Assembly: GCF_001648595.1 (NCBI RefSeq)
Contig: NZ_LBAW01000001.1
Span: 124,001 to 188,000 of the forward strand
DNA: 64,000 nucleotides
Direction: 5' to 3'
Source of the DNA: Legionella bozemanae
GTDB taxonomy: Bacteria > Pseudomonadota > Gammaproteobacteria > Legionellales > Legionellaceae
In this document: positions 35,601 through 45,133 of the stretch, one piece after another
How the letters are laid out: the number at the start of each line of letters is the position of its first letter
How positions within the stretch are numbered: position 1 is the first letter of the stretch
Position numbers and translations under genes: made by a program
Notes under the pieces: model-generated
The model's database searches: none
Seen by the model: only the letters and a program-made list of their open reading frames with translations
What the model was told of the DNA's origin: nothing

Positions 35601-35697
35601 TACGTACATTGCAGAAGACCATCGCTCAAAAAAATCTGAGCCTCAGTTTGAGGAAGCAAAAATTCCAGATGTCCAAGTACCTAATCATAATCATTAA
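32608..35697 (+). CDS. RND multidrug efflux pump (HAE1 family, AcrB/MexF-like)
   Basis: The 1029-residue proton-driven inner-membrane pump has the expected topology: helix 1 (FTDLFIKRPVLAMVISLLIFLFGI), a large periplasmic porter domain, helices 2-6, a second porter domain and helices 8-12. The proton-relay Asp pair in helix 4 is visible (IGLVVDDAIVVVENVHRH), as are the GLTGALFKEFAFTLA and LRPILMTTAAMVFGVLPL motifs. The glycine-rich PPLPGGGGGTPVQF is in the second porter half. AGGAACAG before 32608 supports this start over an ATG 14 codons earlier. No outer-membrane channel gene follows; TolC is encoded at 53.1 kb. Confidence 0.96.
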   Translation: MKFTDLFIKRPVLAMVISLLIFLFGINSIYNMQIRQYPRMDNTVITIMTAYPGADADLIAGFITSPLEKAVASAEGIDYMTSSSTQGLSTITLNIKLNFDPQVAFTDVMSKVQQTLNQLPKESQQPVILKASDSSTALMYISLDSTEMTPQQITDYATRVVQPQLQTVDGVAKAEILGGATYSMRIFLDPIKMAALGVSPSDVSIVLAKNNFLTAAGNTKGEYVAISVTAKTDLNDTAQFSNLIVKSDKGSIVRLRDIGRVELGSQDYDTSVTFNGKKAVFISITPTPTANPLTVISDVRKILPSIIKEFPPSLSGTIVYDATEFIRASLDEVTHTIIEAGLIVIVVIFLFLGSIRSVFIPIVTIPLSLVGVCTLMLMLGYSINLLTLLAFVLAIGLVVDDAIVVVENVHRHIEEGKTPFDAALIGAREIATPVIAMTITLAAVYAPIGFMGGLTGALFKEFAFTLACAVIISGVIALTLSPMMCSRVLSKDISSGKFVHFLDTFFNKLKVKYQNALHSLLNTRVIMLFFAAVVILMLPYLYTHTSAETAPDEDQGFFFVMAMIPQYATLNYIESFTKPFDDIYKSFPETENYFTVNNSSQTISGMVLKPWNQRSKSQFALKQPLQDKLSQVAGLNAFAIVPPPLPGGGGGTPVQFVIKTTNDFQSLLDVSNKLTEKAQKSGLFIYVDNSLKFNKPQIVLDINRSKASEMGLDMQAVGSSLTSALSGGYVNYFNLEGRSYQVIPQLSRSYRMTPEQLGQIYVKTINGTMVPLSTVVTAKEKTAPNAASHFQQMNSATIQAVMMPGKTLGEGLAFLQNAANDTLPKGFSSDYGGESRQFIQEGSALLFAFVFAIIIIFLVLSAQYESFRDPLIVLISVPMSICGALIPLNLGLASINIYTQVGLITLIGLISKHGILIVDFANHLQREKNLDRRAAVEEAAGIRLRPILMTTAAMVFGVLPLLIASGAGAVSRFDIGLVIATGLLIGTGFTLFVVPTLYTYIAEDHRSKKSEPQFEEAKIPDVQVPNHNH

Positions 35698-36105
35698 AAA
35701 TAATAGCTGGGTGAGGCTAGCCAAACCCAGAGTTTACATTTAGTTTTAATCAAGGTACGCAATGATGTGTTTTTGTAAAAAATATTTTGCCTGCTATTTA
35801 TTTCCACGGCTCCAAGTTTTTTAATTGATATTTTTTCAAAGCAATTTAATTTAAAAATGCAACCTTACCGTTCAATCTGGAACCAACTCCTATTTATCTT
35901 GTGATACACAGTAAGAGTCAATATGACGAGGGAGTGCATTGGTTATCCAAATTAGTAAACACACAACCTTTTCACACTCCATCAGAATTACTGCGAATAG
36001 AACAACCCCCATGAGTCTTTCATAAGAAATTTGTATACCCCACATATAAATAATCAATTTTTAATAAATATTTAAAGAAGTGATGAGAATTATTTTAAGG
36101 ATTTA
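35698..36105. other. intergenic region after the efflux operon
   Basis: It holds a degenerate family A half-element at about 35704-35732 (TAGCTGGGTGAGGCTAG...AACCCAG), possibly the operon terminator. The rest is AT-rich DNA with only tiny open frames and no feature I can name. Confidence 0.5.
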
Positions 36106-36219
36106 ATGACAAAATATTCAACAAGTTCATTGCAAGGGATGATTGCTGCGGATAACTATTTAGCTTTTAGGCTCGCTGCAGAAAAAGGGCATTTAGTTAA
36201 TTCTAATGAAATTAATTAA
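36106..36219 (+). pseudogene. ankyrin-repeat gene remnant or 37-residue ankyrin microprotein
   Basis: AAGGA 5 bases before the ATG opens a 37-codon frame. Its product includes AADNYLAFRLAAEKGHLV, the typical A/D-N-x-A-F-R-L-A-A-x-x-G-H-L core of an ankyrin repeat as seen in Legionella ankyrin effectors. It stops after this single, incomplete repeat, and no further repeat follows before valS. It is most likely the 5' remnant of a decayed or deleted ankyrin protein gene. A functional microprotein is less likely. Confidence 0.6.
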
Positions 36220-36309
36220 TTTAAGCACCTAACATTGTTGCCTCTAATTAACTCAACTTACGATTGAATTTGTGATAACATTTCGTCTTTTATCAGTACA
36301 GGTTTAATT

Positions 36310-39075
36310 ATGGATAAAATCTATTCCCCTGAAGCAATTGAAAAAGCATGCTATAAGAATTGGGAAAATCATCATTATTTCCAACCTCATGGTGACGGTA
36401 AAAAATATTGCATCATGCTTCCTCCTCCTAATGTCACGGGCAGCCTGCACATGGGACATGGTTTTCAGCATACGATTATGGATGCTTTGACCCGTTATCA
36501 TCGAATGTTAGGTGATAAAACTTTATGGCAACCAGGTACTGACCACGCAGGAATTTCAACGCAACTTGTTGTTGAGCGCCAGCTCGAGGCTTTGGGAATC
36601 TCTAGAAAAGATCTTAGCCGTGAACAATTTTTAGAGCGCGTTTGGCAATGGAAAAATGAATCAGGTAATACCATCACGCAGCAAATGAGACGTTTGGGTA
36701 CGTCTGTGGACTGGAGTCGCGAACGATTTACTATGGATGAGGGATTATCAGCGGCTGTACAAAAAGTATTTGTGCAACTCTATGATGAAGGACTGATTTA
36801 CCGTGGAACCCGTTTAGTGAATTGGGATCCTAAATTAGGTACTGCAGTATCTGATCTTGAAGTACTGTCTGAAGAGGAAGATGGTTTTTTATGGCATATC
36901 CGCTATCCTGTTGTTGACTCAACTGAATCGCTTATTGTAGCTACCACTCGACCTGAAACCATGTTAGGAGACACAGCAGTTGCTGTTCATCCTGACGATC
37001 CACGCTTCAAACATCTCATTGGGCAACAGGTTCATCTCCCACTTTGCGATCGAACCATCCCCATTATTGCTGATGAATATGTCGATAAAGAGTTTGGCAG
37101 TGGTTGCGTTAAAATTACACCAGCCCACGACTTTAACGATCATGAAGTAGGTAAACGTCATAAGCTTCCTGTTATAAATATCTTAACTAAAAAAGCCTCT
37201 ATTAATAAAAATGCTCCTTTAAAATATCAAGGTATGGATCGTTTTATAGCTCGAGAACAAATTATTAAAGATCTGGAGGACACAGGCTTATTAATTAAAA
37301 CAGAACCACACAAGTTAAAAGTACCTCGTGGTGAAAAATCGCATGTCATTATAGAACCACTGCTCACTGATCAATGGTATGTAAAAACGCAACCCTTAGC
37401 TGAGCCAGCAATCACTGCTGTGAAAAATGGGGAAATTCGCTTTATTCCGGAAAATTGGACCAAAACCTATTTTCAATGGATGGACAACATTGAAGATTGG
37501 TGCATCAGTCGCCAATTATGGTGGGGACATCGAATACCTGCATGGTATGACAGCAATGGTAATGTTTATGTAGGTTATAGTGAAAACGATGTACGTTTTA
37601 AATACAAAATTAAAGATTCAACTGTGCTAAAGCAAGATGAAGACGTTCTCGATACCTGGTTTTCTTCAGCACTTTGGCCTTTTTCAACTTTGGGCTGGCC
37701 CGAACGTACTCCAGAATTAGAACAGTTCTACCCCACTTCGGTACTTGTTACTGGCTTTGATATTATCTTTTTCTGGGTCGCCCGTATGATTATGATGGGC
37801 TTAAAATTTACCGGAAAAATTCCTTTTAAAGAAGTCTTTATTACCGGATTAATCCGAGATAGTGAAGGACATAAAATGTCCAAATCTAAAGGTAATGTGC
37901 TTGACCCGTTGGATATTGTTGATGGGATTGATCTCGAATCACTTATTACAAAACGAACTTCTAATCTGATGTTACAATCAGTTCGTGACAAAATAATCAA
38001 AAACACACGTAAAGAATTCCCTGAAGGCATTAGTGCCTATGGAACAGATGCCCTTCGCTTTACCTATTGCTCTCTTGCATCTACAGGTCGTAACGTACGC
38101 TTTGATATAGGACGTGTGGAAGGTTATCGCAATTTTTGCAACAAATTGTGGAATGCTGCACGTTACGTATTGCTCAATACTGATGAAGAACAAATAGATT
38201 TCGATGATGGAGCGTTTCAGTATACCCCAGCAGATCAGTGGATTTTATCTCGTTTGCAACACACTATAAGCAAAGTACATCATTATTTTGAAACGTATCG
38301 ATTTGATTTGTTATCAAACACTATTTACGAATTTGTTTGGCACGAATATTGTGATTGGTATCTGGAATTATCCAAGCCCATATTACAAGATGAACATGCA
38401 TTGAGTGCTTTAAAACGAGGAACTCGCAGAACTTTGATTCACGTTCTTGATCAAATTCTTAAAATGTTGCATCCTTTAATGCCATTCATTACAGAAGAAA
38501 TTTGGCAACGTACTACAAAATTAACCAGTGATAATGGCTCAAGTATCATGATTAGCGCTTATCCTCAAGTGAATCCTGAATTCATCAATGACACAATTGA
38601 AGAGGAGTTGGAATGGTTAAAATCAGCGATTCAAGCCGTACGCACCATACGTAGTGAAATGTCGATCTCACCGGCTAAGCTTATTCCACTTTATATTCGT
38701 AATATTACACCAGTACTTAAAGAAAGAGTGGAAAAATATCAGCATACTTTAAAAGCGCTGAGTAAATTAAATCAGATTCATTATCTGGGAGCAGATGAAA
38801 AAGTGCCTGTATCTGCAACTGCGATATTGGGTGAAATTGAATTACTCATTCCTATGGCTGATTTGATTGATAAAGATGCGGAATTGACGCGTTTAACAAA
38901 GGAATTAGCTAAATTAGATAAAGACATTGGGCTTGCTGAAGGTAAATTAAATAATCCTAAATTTACTGATAAAGCACCTGCAGAAATTATTGCTAAAGAA
39001 CGTGAAAAATTAGCTCAGGCACAGCAAACTAAAGAAAAGCTACTCCAACATAAAAATCGGGTAGAATCACTTTAA
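36310..39075 (+). CDS. valS: valyl-tRNA synthetase
   Basis: ValS is a class Ia synthetase that charges tRNA-Val and edits mischarged threonine. The 921-residue protein has the HIGH-type motif in [16 protein letters not shown] (47-50), the editing (CP1) domain ([18 protein letters not shown]) and the KMSKS motif in [14 protein letters not shown] near residue 522. An anticodon-binding domain and the C-terminal coiled coil (about 855-921) complete it. A family-typical length confirms the start. It is monocistronic, followed by a strong hairpin. Confidence 0.98.
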   Translation: MDKIYSPEAIEKACYKNWENHHYFQPHGDGKKYCIMLPPPNVTGSLHMGHGFQHTIMDALTRYHRMLGDKTLWQPGTDHAGISTQLVVERQLEALGISRKDLSREQFLERVWQWKNESGNTITQQMRRLGTSVDWSRERFTMDEGLSAAVQKVFVQLYDEGLIYRGTRLVNWDPKLGTAVSDLEVLSEEEDGFLWHIRYPVVDSTESLIVATTRPETMLGDTAVAVHPDDPRFKHLIGQQVHLPLCDRTIPIIADEYVDKEFGSGCVKITPAHDFNDHEVGKRHKLPVINILTKKASINKNAPLKYQGMDRFIAREQIIKDLEDTGLLIKTEPHKLKVPRGEKSHVIIEPLLTDQWYVKTQPLAEPAITAVKNGEIRFIPENWTKTYFQWMDNIEDWCISRQLWWGHRIPAWYDSNGNVYVGYSENDVRFKYKIKDSTVLKQDEDVLDTWFSSALWPFSTLGWPERTPELEQFYPTSVLVTGFDIIFFWVARMIMMGLKFTGKIPFKEVFITGLIRDSEGHKMSKSKGNVLDPLDIVDGIDLESLITKRTSNLMLQSVRDKIIKNTRKEFPEGISAYGTDALRFTYCSLASTGRNVRFDIGRVEGYRNFCNKLWNAARYVLLNTDEEQIDFDDGAFQYTPADQWILSRLQHTISKVHHYFETYRFDLLSNTIYEFVWHEYCDWYLELSKPILQDEHALSALKRGTRRTLIHVLDQILKMLHPLMPFITEEIWQRTTKLTSDNGSSIMISAYPQVNPEFINDTIEEELEWLKSAIQAVRTIRSEMSISPAKLIPLYIRNITPVLKERVEKYQHTLKALSKLNQIHYLGADEKVPVSATAILGEIELLIPMADLIDKDAELTRLTKELAKLDKDIGLAEGKLNNPKFTDKAPAEIIAKEREKLAQAQQTKEKLLQHKNRVESL

Positions 39076-39097
39076 TAAGTAATTTGCTTTACTCTAT

Positions 39098-39131
39098 AAA
39101 CCTAAATCATGCCAAAACAAGATTTAGGTTT
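39098..39131. terminator. terminator hairpin between convergent valS and OPT transporter
   Basis: AAACCTAAATC (39098-39108) and GATTTAGGTTT (39121-39131) form a perfect 11-bp stem with a 12-base loop, 23 bases after the valS stop. A second stem, TGTGTAGCC/GGCTACACA (39148-39156/39173-39181), lies on the side of the transporter gene. Confidence 0.7.
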
Positions 39132-39204
39132 CCTTCCAGATTATTCCTGTGTAGCCTTACTGCAGGCAGCCCGGCTACACATTACATGCACTCAGATTAC
39201 GAAA

Positions 39205-41217
39205 TTATAAAACTGAATCGTTTCTTTTTCCAACGACTCTATGAGTGATCCACCAAGCAAGTAACAAAGTAGATAAAACTGCTAAATACACACCTATATT
39301 TTCCCAGCCCGCACCAACCAATTGCAAAGCATCTGGGCTTTGAAAAAGTGAAAAAGGAATAGCAAGCAAGACATCCATAATTGCAGAACCTGCTACCAGA
39401 CCACAGGCAATCAGAGTCCCTCTTTGTTTGCGAATCACTGCTTCTTCTTTAACAGGAGTTGTACGTTTCAAACGTTCTTTAACGAACAATGCAATCATAC
39501 CGCCAATGAAAAGAGGAAACGAAGAGGAAAGTGGTAAATACATTCCTATAGCAATTCCTAAAATGGATAAATTTAAATAACGCCGTAATTTAAAAATATA
39601 ATTGAGAAAAATAATAATCAGAATAATTGCAGAACCGATCAACATCATGGTCCAAGGTAATGAATTTCTGAAAACAGCCTCCGTAATAGCAGCCATTAAA
39701 GCAGCTGTTGGTGCAGGCAAAGATTGGCTTATATCCATATCAGAATGAGGCATTACTCCTGCAATTCCATACACATTAAATAACAACTGCATTACCGGCG
39801 GAATAACTAAGGAAGAAATCACTACACCCAACAACAACATCAATTGTTGTTTCCATGGGGTCGCCCCGACAAGCTGGCCCACTTTGAGATCTTGGGTATT
39901 ATCATTCGCAATTGCCGCAATGCCGGTAACTACAGCTCCAATAATAATCGTAATTGCCTCAGCTGCCTGGATTTGTTGCGTACTTAAGGGTAATGGCAAT
40001 AAATGATCAATAGCGACTAACAACAGCCACGCAGCAAAAAGCATTCCTGAAATGACAACGGAACTCCCAGGACTTGCCGTAACACCTACCATACCTGAAA
40101 AATAGGCAGTAATAACTGAAAAAATAAACCCTATAAATAAGACATAAAGCACAGCAAGGAAAACTAGAGTTGGTGAATATTGATTATCCAATCCTACTTG
40201 TCCTAAAGGAAGAACAAGCTGAAAAAAGAGAAACAAGATTGCAGCAAATGCACCAGTACCTATTAAAATATAAGGTAATGGGATGTCCTTATCAATTCGC
40301 GGCAACACAGCATCAACCTTCCCTTTGGACATATATGCTTTCAGTGAAGCCCGAATGCTTCTAGAGAGTGGTTTAACTAATTTTAAAAAAGTCCATACCC
40401 CTGCAAACAACATAGCACCTATGCCCAGATAGCGCATTTCACTGTTCCATAAAAATGTTGCAGCTTGTTCAGCAGGATAATGATTTATAAATTCGGGATA
40501 AAAGTGGCTGACTACAGGCAATGCTACTAGCCAAGAGATTACTGCTCCCAGAAAGATACTGATTGCCATATCATGACCAACAAGATAGCCAGCACCGATC
40601 ATCGTAGCAGAAAAACCAGCGCCAAGACCAAAGAGCGATCGTTTTACGACGAACCAATACCCCCAACTGTTAGCAATTACTTTAAATCCAGTTTGGAATA
40701 ATTCAATAACGGCACCTACCGCTCCTCCAATTAATATGTCTTTAAGGCCTGTTTTTTCAACAGAAGATTTTAATACCTCTGCAATTGCTCTTCCTTCAGG
40801 AAATTTTAAAGATTGATCATGAACCAAAATCCGACGGAGCGGAATGGAAAATAATACGCCTAGAACCCCACCACAAACCGCAATGAAAAAATTAGTGAGG
40901 TAATCAAAATGATTCCAAAAACCGATAATGATCAATGCTGGAATGGTATAAACAATTCCTCCTGCAACTGCTTCACCGGCAGATGCTGCAGTTTGCACCG
41001 CATTATTTTCAAGAATGGTCGAATTTTTAAAAAAGCGCAAAATACCCATAGAAATAATTGCAGCTGGAATGGAGGCAGAAGTCAAAATCCCCAGCTTCAA
41101 AGCAAGATACGCATTGGACATGGCCAACAAAACAGTCAGTATGATTGCAAGAAAAATCACTCGAAAAGAAAGTTCTGCGATATTTTTATCAGCAGGTATA
41201 AAAGGAGTATCAGCCAT
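39205..41217 (-). CDS. OPT-family oligopeptide/metal-peptide transporter
   Basis: The 670-residue inner-membrane protein has about 14-16 hydrophobic helices. Family motifs include MSNAYLALKLGILTSASIPAAIISMGILRFF, NNAVQTAASAGEAVAGGIVYTIPA, SLKFPEGRAIAEVLK and ANDNTQDLKVGQLVGATPWKQQ. Bacterial OPT proteins take up peptides or metal-peptide complexes using the proton gradient, which fits an amino-acid-consuming organism. The ATG at 41217 overlaps the stop of the DUF3298 gene (TAATG), so the two are translationally coupled. Confidence 0.95.
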   Translation of the reverse strand: MADTPFIPADKNIAELSFRVIFLAIILTVLLAMSNAYLALKLGILTSASIPAAIISMGILRFFKNSTILENNAVQTAASAGEAVAGGIVYTIPALIIIGFWNHFDYLTNFFIAVCGGVLGVLFSIPLRRILVHDQSLKFPEGRAIAEVLKSSVEKTGLKDILIGGAVGAVIELFQTGFKVIANSWGYWFVVKRSLFGLGAGFSATMIGAGYLVGHDMAISIFLGAVISWLVALPVVSHFYPEFINHYPAEQAATFLWNSEMRYLGIGAMLFAGVWTFLKLVKPLSRSIRASLKAYMSKGKVDAVLPRIDKDIPLPYILIGTGAFAAILFLFFQLVLPLGQVGLDNQYSPTLVFLAVLYVLFIGFIFSVITAYFSGMVGVTASPGSSVVISGMLFAAWLLLVAIDHLLPLPLSTQQIQAAEAITIIIGAVVTGIAAIANDNTQDLKVGQLVGATPWKQQLMLLLGVVISSLVIPPVMQLLFNVYGIAGVMPHSDMDISQSLPAPTAALMAAITEAVFRNSLPWTMMLIGSAIILIIIFLNYIFKLRRYLNLSILGIAIGMYLPLSSSFPLFIGGMIALFVKERLKRTTPVKEEAVIRKQRGTLIACGLVAGSAIMDVLLAIPFSLFQSPDALQLVGAGWENIGVYLAVLSTLLLAWWITHRVVGKRNDSVL

Positions 41218-41906
41218 TAACGACCCCAAACACGATGCATTATTTCAGGATTGAGTAAAGAAGAAATTTGTGACAAAGGTATTTTTACCGTCTGCGGACC
41301 ATAAACATAAGCAGCAACCTGGTACGTATCAAAAATAATATTGATTCCATTTGAGGAAAAAGACCAAATCTTATAATTTTTATCTACAGGCTTGGTACCT
41401 TCTTCAATCCATTTTTTGTCCGAAAAATTTTTCTTGGCAGCAATTTTTTTGTAGCAGAAACTGGCAATAGGTTTTAAATAATTCACTTCAGGGCGAAATA
41501 AATCAGCTAAATCCACTTGGCGGCCATTAATGAAATTTAACACTGCCACTGTATTTGCAGGATGTGCAGCTCCCCGGTGGTAAATCGAAATATTAAAAGA
41601 CACGCTTAAGGCATTTTTTGTTTTATAAGGCAAAGAATAAGTGATATTCAAACCTGATTTCCCTGGTGCATCAGCAGGAATATCCGTATCACCAGCAATT
41701 TCTTTAAAAAAGTTTTTTTTGTTTTTTTCAATAAAATCCTGTATTGCGGCATTGATGCGGGGATCTTTAAATTCTTGCGGGTATTTGATATCAAGAATAT
41801 AAACGGGCGTCTCTTTTTTAATCGATATTGGATTTACAGACCAAACAGCGAAAGAACTTACAATAAAATATAAAAAGCAAATTGTTTTTAGTGAGTTTAA
41901 CATCAT
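41217..41906 (-). CDS. secreted DUF3298/RsiV-like protein
   Basis: The 229-residue product has a signal peptide (about 1-23, FLYFIVSSFAVWS). A PdaC/DUF4163-like N-terminal region is followed by a DUF3298-type C-terminal part (NGRQVDLADLFRP, WSFSSNGINIIFDTYQVAAYVYGPQTVKIPLSQI). The fold occurs in periplasmic and extracytoplasmic proteins, some of which sense peptidoglycan or lysozyme. Its coupling to an OPT transporter is unusual and may reflect shared envelope control. AGGAAATAA precedes the ATG pair at 41906/41903. Confidence 0.85.
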   Translation of the reverse strand: MMLNSLKTICFLYFIVSSFAVWSVNPISIKKETPVYILDIKYPQEFKDPRINAAIQDFIEKNKKNFFKEIAGDTDIPADAPGKSGLNITYSLPYKTKNALSVSFNISIYHRGAAHPANTVAVLNFINGRQVDLADLFRPEVNYLKPIASFCYKKIAAKKNFSDKKWIEEGTKPVDKNYKIWSFSSNGINIIFDTYQVAAYVYGPQTVKIPLSQISSLLNPEIMHRVWGR

Positions 41907-41913
41907 TTATTTC

Positions 41914-43137
41914 CTAGTAATTATTCTCTATAGAAACCCATTCCCCTGCAATCATCATACGATGTGATAAGGGATAGGCAAAATAATAACATAGAGCGGC
42001 ACTGTCACTAACAGACCACAATACCAAATCAGCTTGCATGCCTTTAGCGAGTGTACCAAGCTCTTTTTGCAAACCTAATGCTTTTGCCGCTTGACTTGTA
42101 ACTGCCGCTAGTGCTTCAGGAACAGATAATGAAAAGAATTGGCAGGCCATGCTCATCATCAAACGTAATGAAGTAGTTGGCGACGAACCAGGATTACAAT
42201 CGGTGGCAATTGCCATACCTACTCCAGCTCGCCGCAACAGCTCTACTGGAGGTTTTTGTTTTTCACGCAGAAAATAATAGGCACCCGGAAGTAACACAGC
42301 AACTGTGTTTGCCTTTGCCATAGCATATGCCCCTTTCTCATCCAAAAACTCCAAATGATCACAAGACAAAGCGCCAAACTCTGCTGCAAGCTCGCTTGCT
42401 CCAAGATTGGATAATTGCTCAGCATGACATTTTATAGGGAGATTTAATGTGCGCGCGGCAGTAAAAACTTGCTCTGTTTGTTTGAGTGAAAAAGCAATGG
42501 ACTCACAAAACACATCCACCGCATCTGCTAAATTCTCTTCACACAATGCAGGCAGCATTTCTTCGCAAAGAGCATCGATATAAGCCTGGCTGTTTCCTTG
42601 AAATTCAGGGCCTATTGCATGCGCGCCAAGAAAGGTTTTTCTAACTCTTAATCCTGTTAACTCACCTAAATGCTTTGCAACTCGCAGCATTTTCAATTCA
42701 TTAGGTAAGTCCAAACCATAACCCGACTTGATCTCGACTGTTGTCACACCGTCAGCACGTAAGGCAAGAAGTCTTGGTAAGGATTGTTGGAGCAATTCCT
42801 CTTCAGATGCTGCTCGTGTGTGGTGTACTGTAGATAAGATTCCACCACCTGCTTTGGCAATTTCAGCATAACTAACTCCGGCCAGTTTCATTTGAAACTC
42901 GGTTGCTCGATTTCCCCCATAAACCAAATGAGTATGACAATCAATAAGCCCCGGAGTAACTAATTGTCCCTGACATTCTTCTTTATGGGACAATTCATAA
43001 AATTGCGAAGGCATTTGTGCTTGCGGTCCACACCATTCAATAAGACCATTTTTAATCACAATAGCTTGCTGAGTTAACTGGTTACCCTGAGCATCAATGG
43101 TAGTTGCATTTAATAATAATTTGTCACAGGCAGACAT
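41914..43137 (-). CDS. hutI: imidazolonepropionase HutI
   Basis: HutI hydrolyses imidazolone-5-propionate to N-formimino-L-glutamate in histidine breakdown. The 407-residue amidohydrolase shows the metal-binding [64 protein letters not shown] and the late [18 protein letters not shown]. The ATG at 43137 shares TAATG with the SDR stop codon, so the two genes are coupled. Other hut genes apart from hutG (45.1 kb, opposite strand) are not in the window. Confidence 0.96.
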   Translation of the reverse strand: MSACDKLLLNATTIDAQGNQLTQQAIVIKNGLIEWCGPQAQMPSQFYELSHKEECQGQLVTPGLIDCHTHLVYGGNRATEFQMKLAGVSYAEIAKAGGGILSTVHHTRAASEEELLQQSLPRLLALRADGVTTVEIKSGYGLDLPNELKMLRVAKHLGELTGLRVRKTFLGAHAIGPEFQGNSQAYIDALCEEMLPALCEENLADAVDVFCESIAFSLKQTEQVFTAARTLNLPIKCHAEQLSNLGASELAAEFGALSCDHLEFLDEKGAYAMAKANTVAVLLPGAYYFLREKQKPPVELLRRAGVGMAIATDCNPGSSPTTSLRLMMSMACQFFSLSVPEALAAVTSQAAKALGLQKELGTLAKGMQADLVLWSVSDSAALCYYFAYPLSHRMMIAGEWVSIENNY

Positions 43138-43898
43138 TAAAAATCCCAATAAAGAACTTGATGAGGAGGTTTGATCCAAGCTTTATGATGCTCGGTATCA
43201 TATATATCCCACTCTTTGGATACAAAAGTTTTTTTATCCACATCCAATAAAAGCCAAGTCAAAAATTCAGCAACTGTATCCGGTGAAATGAGGCGATTTG
43301 CCTCTTTCAAGCGCTTATAAAAATTTATCTGCTCATATGCAGGATTTTCATTACTTCGGGCAATTTCTTGCATTTTTGTGTCAATTATTCCGGGCATAAC
43401 GCTGGCAAAAGCAATTGAATCAGACTCCAACTGCCAACATTTAGTTAGCATCGATAATGCTGCTTTAGATGCACAATACGCTCCCCATCCTCTAATTGCA
43501 AAATAAGCAGCCCCAGAACTGATATTTAAAACACGGCCATGAGTCAATTTATCATAGAGCATTTGTGGGAGAAAAAGAGCGGCATTCAAATTTGTATTGA
43601 ATGCATGAGTCCAGTCTTTAGGCTCAACATCCTTAAGGAGAACCAAGGGGTTTAAAGTTCCTGCATTATTAACTAAAGCACTCACTTGATTCACATGGTT
43701 CAGACGATTTTTGATTTCCTTTAAACCTTCATGTGCTGAGACATCAGCACAAACATATTGAATTTTTGAAGAAAACGCTGCAGTTTCCTGCAATAACTGC
43801 TCTCTCCTACCTACGATTAAGATTGATTGATCTCGTTTTGCCAAAGAAAAAGCTAATGATCTTCCTATCCCACTTCCTCCACCGGTAATAACAATCAC
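43137..43898 (-). CDS. SDR-family oxidoreductase upstream of hutI
   Basis: The 253-residue classical short-chain dehydrogenase has TGGGSGIG (residues 5-12), NNAG, the catalytic Ser in LNISSGAA, and the Tyr/Lys pair in YCASK; MPGIIDT follows. Cofactor choice (GRREQ after the second strand) suggests NADP(H). The substrate is unknown. The start is GTG with AGAGGA 5 bases upstream. It is translationally coupled to hutI, yet no SDR step belongs to the histidine pathway, so the link is unexplained. Confidence 0.88.
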   Translation of the reverse strand: MIVITGGGSGIGRSLAFSLAKRDQSILIVGRREQLLQETAAFSSKIQYVCADVSAHEGLKEIKNRLNHVNQVSALVNNAGTLNPLVLLKDVEPKDWTHAFNTNLNAALFLPQMLYDKLTHGRVLNISSGAAYFAIRGWGAYCASKAALSMLTKCWQLESDSIAFASVMPGIIDTKMQEIARSNENPAYEQINFYKRLKEANRLISPDTVAEFLTWLLLDVDKKTFVSKEWDIYDTEHHKAWIKPPHQVLYWDF

Positions 43899-44091
43899 AA
43901 TGTCCTCTTACTCTTTTTGATTTGCCATGCGCAGATAATACCAGACATTGAACAAACTTGGCATAATTTTATGCGCATGCATTGCCAGATGAAGGAATTC
44001 TATTATAGATTGTAAGCAAGAAATCTGGGTTAGGCTCAACTTTTACGATCTTAGAAGTTCTATAGAGAAAATAACTTTAAGGATTTTATCT

Positions 44092-44371
44092 ATGTATCGA
44101 TTAAGCACGTTACTCAGCAAATCAGCAGAAAAATTTCCCGATAAAATTGCCTTGGTAATTAATCAACAGTGTTATACCTGTCAGGAACTTTATGAATTAA
44201 CGCATTATCTTGCAGCTTCTTTATTAGAAATAAGGTATCTCAAAAGGAGATTGTATTGCTTTTCTTTTACCAAACAGTATTGAAATTATTTTATGTTACT
44301 ATGCCTGCTTTATGACAGGAACCATCGCAGTTTCTGTTAATATTCAATTTAATAGAGTGCTATTGAGATAG
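44092..44371 (+). pseudogene. acyl-CoA synthetase (AMP-binding) remnant with frameshift
   Basis: AAGGA before the ATG at 44092 opens a frame reading LSTLLSKSAEKFPDKIALVI...YTCQELYELTHYLAASLLEI, the N-terminus of an AMP-dependent ligase. Removing one base near 44233 restores the next conserved block, GISKGDCIAFLLPNSIEIILCYYACFMTGTIAVSVNIQFN, before a stop at 44369-44371. The rest of the enzyme (ATP-binding P-loop onward) is missing. It is a broken and truncated gene, probably inactive. Confidence 0.85.
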
Positions 44372-44424
44372 GATCATCCTGTTATAATAAGTTCAAATAA
44401 TAAAATAATATCTGAGGTCGATTA

Positions 44425-44832
44425 ATGAGAGTTCCTGTTTGTATCAACTTTGTTTATGGATTAGTCTTTTTATATCACCCGGCATATGCTGCTACAATAC
44501 AATGTCCGACGGTCATTCAAACAAATCAATCGTTACAACATGAAATAAACGATTGGAATGTATTTACGGATGAATTGAATGGTATTCATCAATTTGAGCG
44601 CATTACATTTTATTCGGGTCATCCTAAAGAAAATGCAAGTCTTACACCTGATCATGAACGCTCTAAAGTTAAAAAACTGACTTGGACATTTGGTAAACAA
44701 GAGACTTGGGTTGCATGTGATTATACACATACTAAAATTCAATTGATTCGTAAACTTCCTGATGGAACAAAAAGCTGTACTGTGACTTATAATAAAGATT
44801 TTTCTAAAGTAACGGCTATTAATTGCATTTAA
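44425..44832 (+). CDS. small secreted STY0301-type protein
   Basis: The 135-residue product has a signal peptide (about 1-22, FVYGLVFLYHPAYA|AT). Its mature domain follows the STY0301 pattern: IQCPTVI, WNVFTDELNGIHQFERITFYSGHPKENASLTPD, LTWTFGKQETWVACDYTHTKIQLIRKLPDGTKSCTVTYNKD. Three or four Cys could form disulfides. Function is unknown for the family; it is exported. It lies between two decayed genes but is itself intact. Confidence 0.8.
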   Translation: MRVPVCINFVYGLVFLYHPAYAATIQCPTVIQTNQSLQHEINDWNVFTDELNGIHQFERITFYSGHPKENASLTPDHERSKVKKLTWTFGKQETWVACDYTHTKIQLIRKLPDGTKSCTVTYNKDFSKVTAINCI

Positions 44833-44872
44833 ATGCGGATTTGCTTTATTTAGATAATTCAAGAATCAATTT

Positions 44873-45013
44873 ATGGCTCAAAACAATGAGTCATTTATTT
44901 TGACTGCAGAAAGGCTAAGTTATCAATTACTTAGGGAAAGTGATTTTGATGGTTATTTACTGCTTGATAGCAAGGAAAAAGAATGTTTATTTTATAAAAT
45001 GCACTTAAGATAA
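44873..45013 (+). pseudogene. GNAT acetyltransferase N-terminal remnant
   Basis: A 46-codon frame reads NESFILTAERLSYQLLRESDFDGYLLLDSKEKE, the start of a GNAT N-acetyltransferase (the usual I/L-x-T-x-R-L-x-x-R/Q-x-L-x-x-x-D-F/D opening), then stops. The acetyl-CoA-binding loop and later strands are absent. It is best explained as a truncated gene. No strong ribosome site is present. Confidence 0.6.
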
Positions 45014-45133
45014 AATTGTAGTTTTACATCCTACAATTGTCTTAGGATCTGTAGACAATTCGCTAGATTGAGACATTTTATATATTAGTAAGAGCTTGAG
45101 AAAAGATCATAATCTGAACATAGGGAGAGTTTA

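Noticed and set aside
39148-39181. TGTGTAGCC/GGCTACACA stem as another family A copy
   Set aside because: Only the outer GTAGCC/GGCTAC resembles family A and the inner sequence differs, so I treat it as a plain terminator-type stem.
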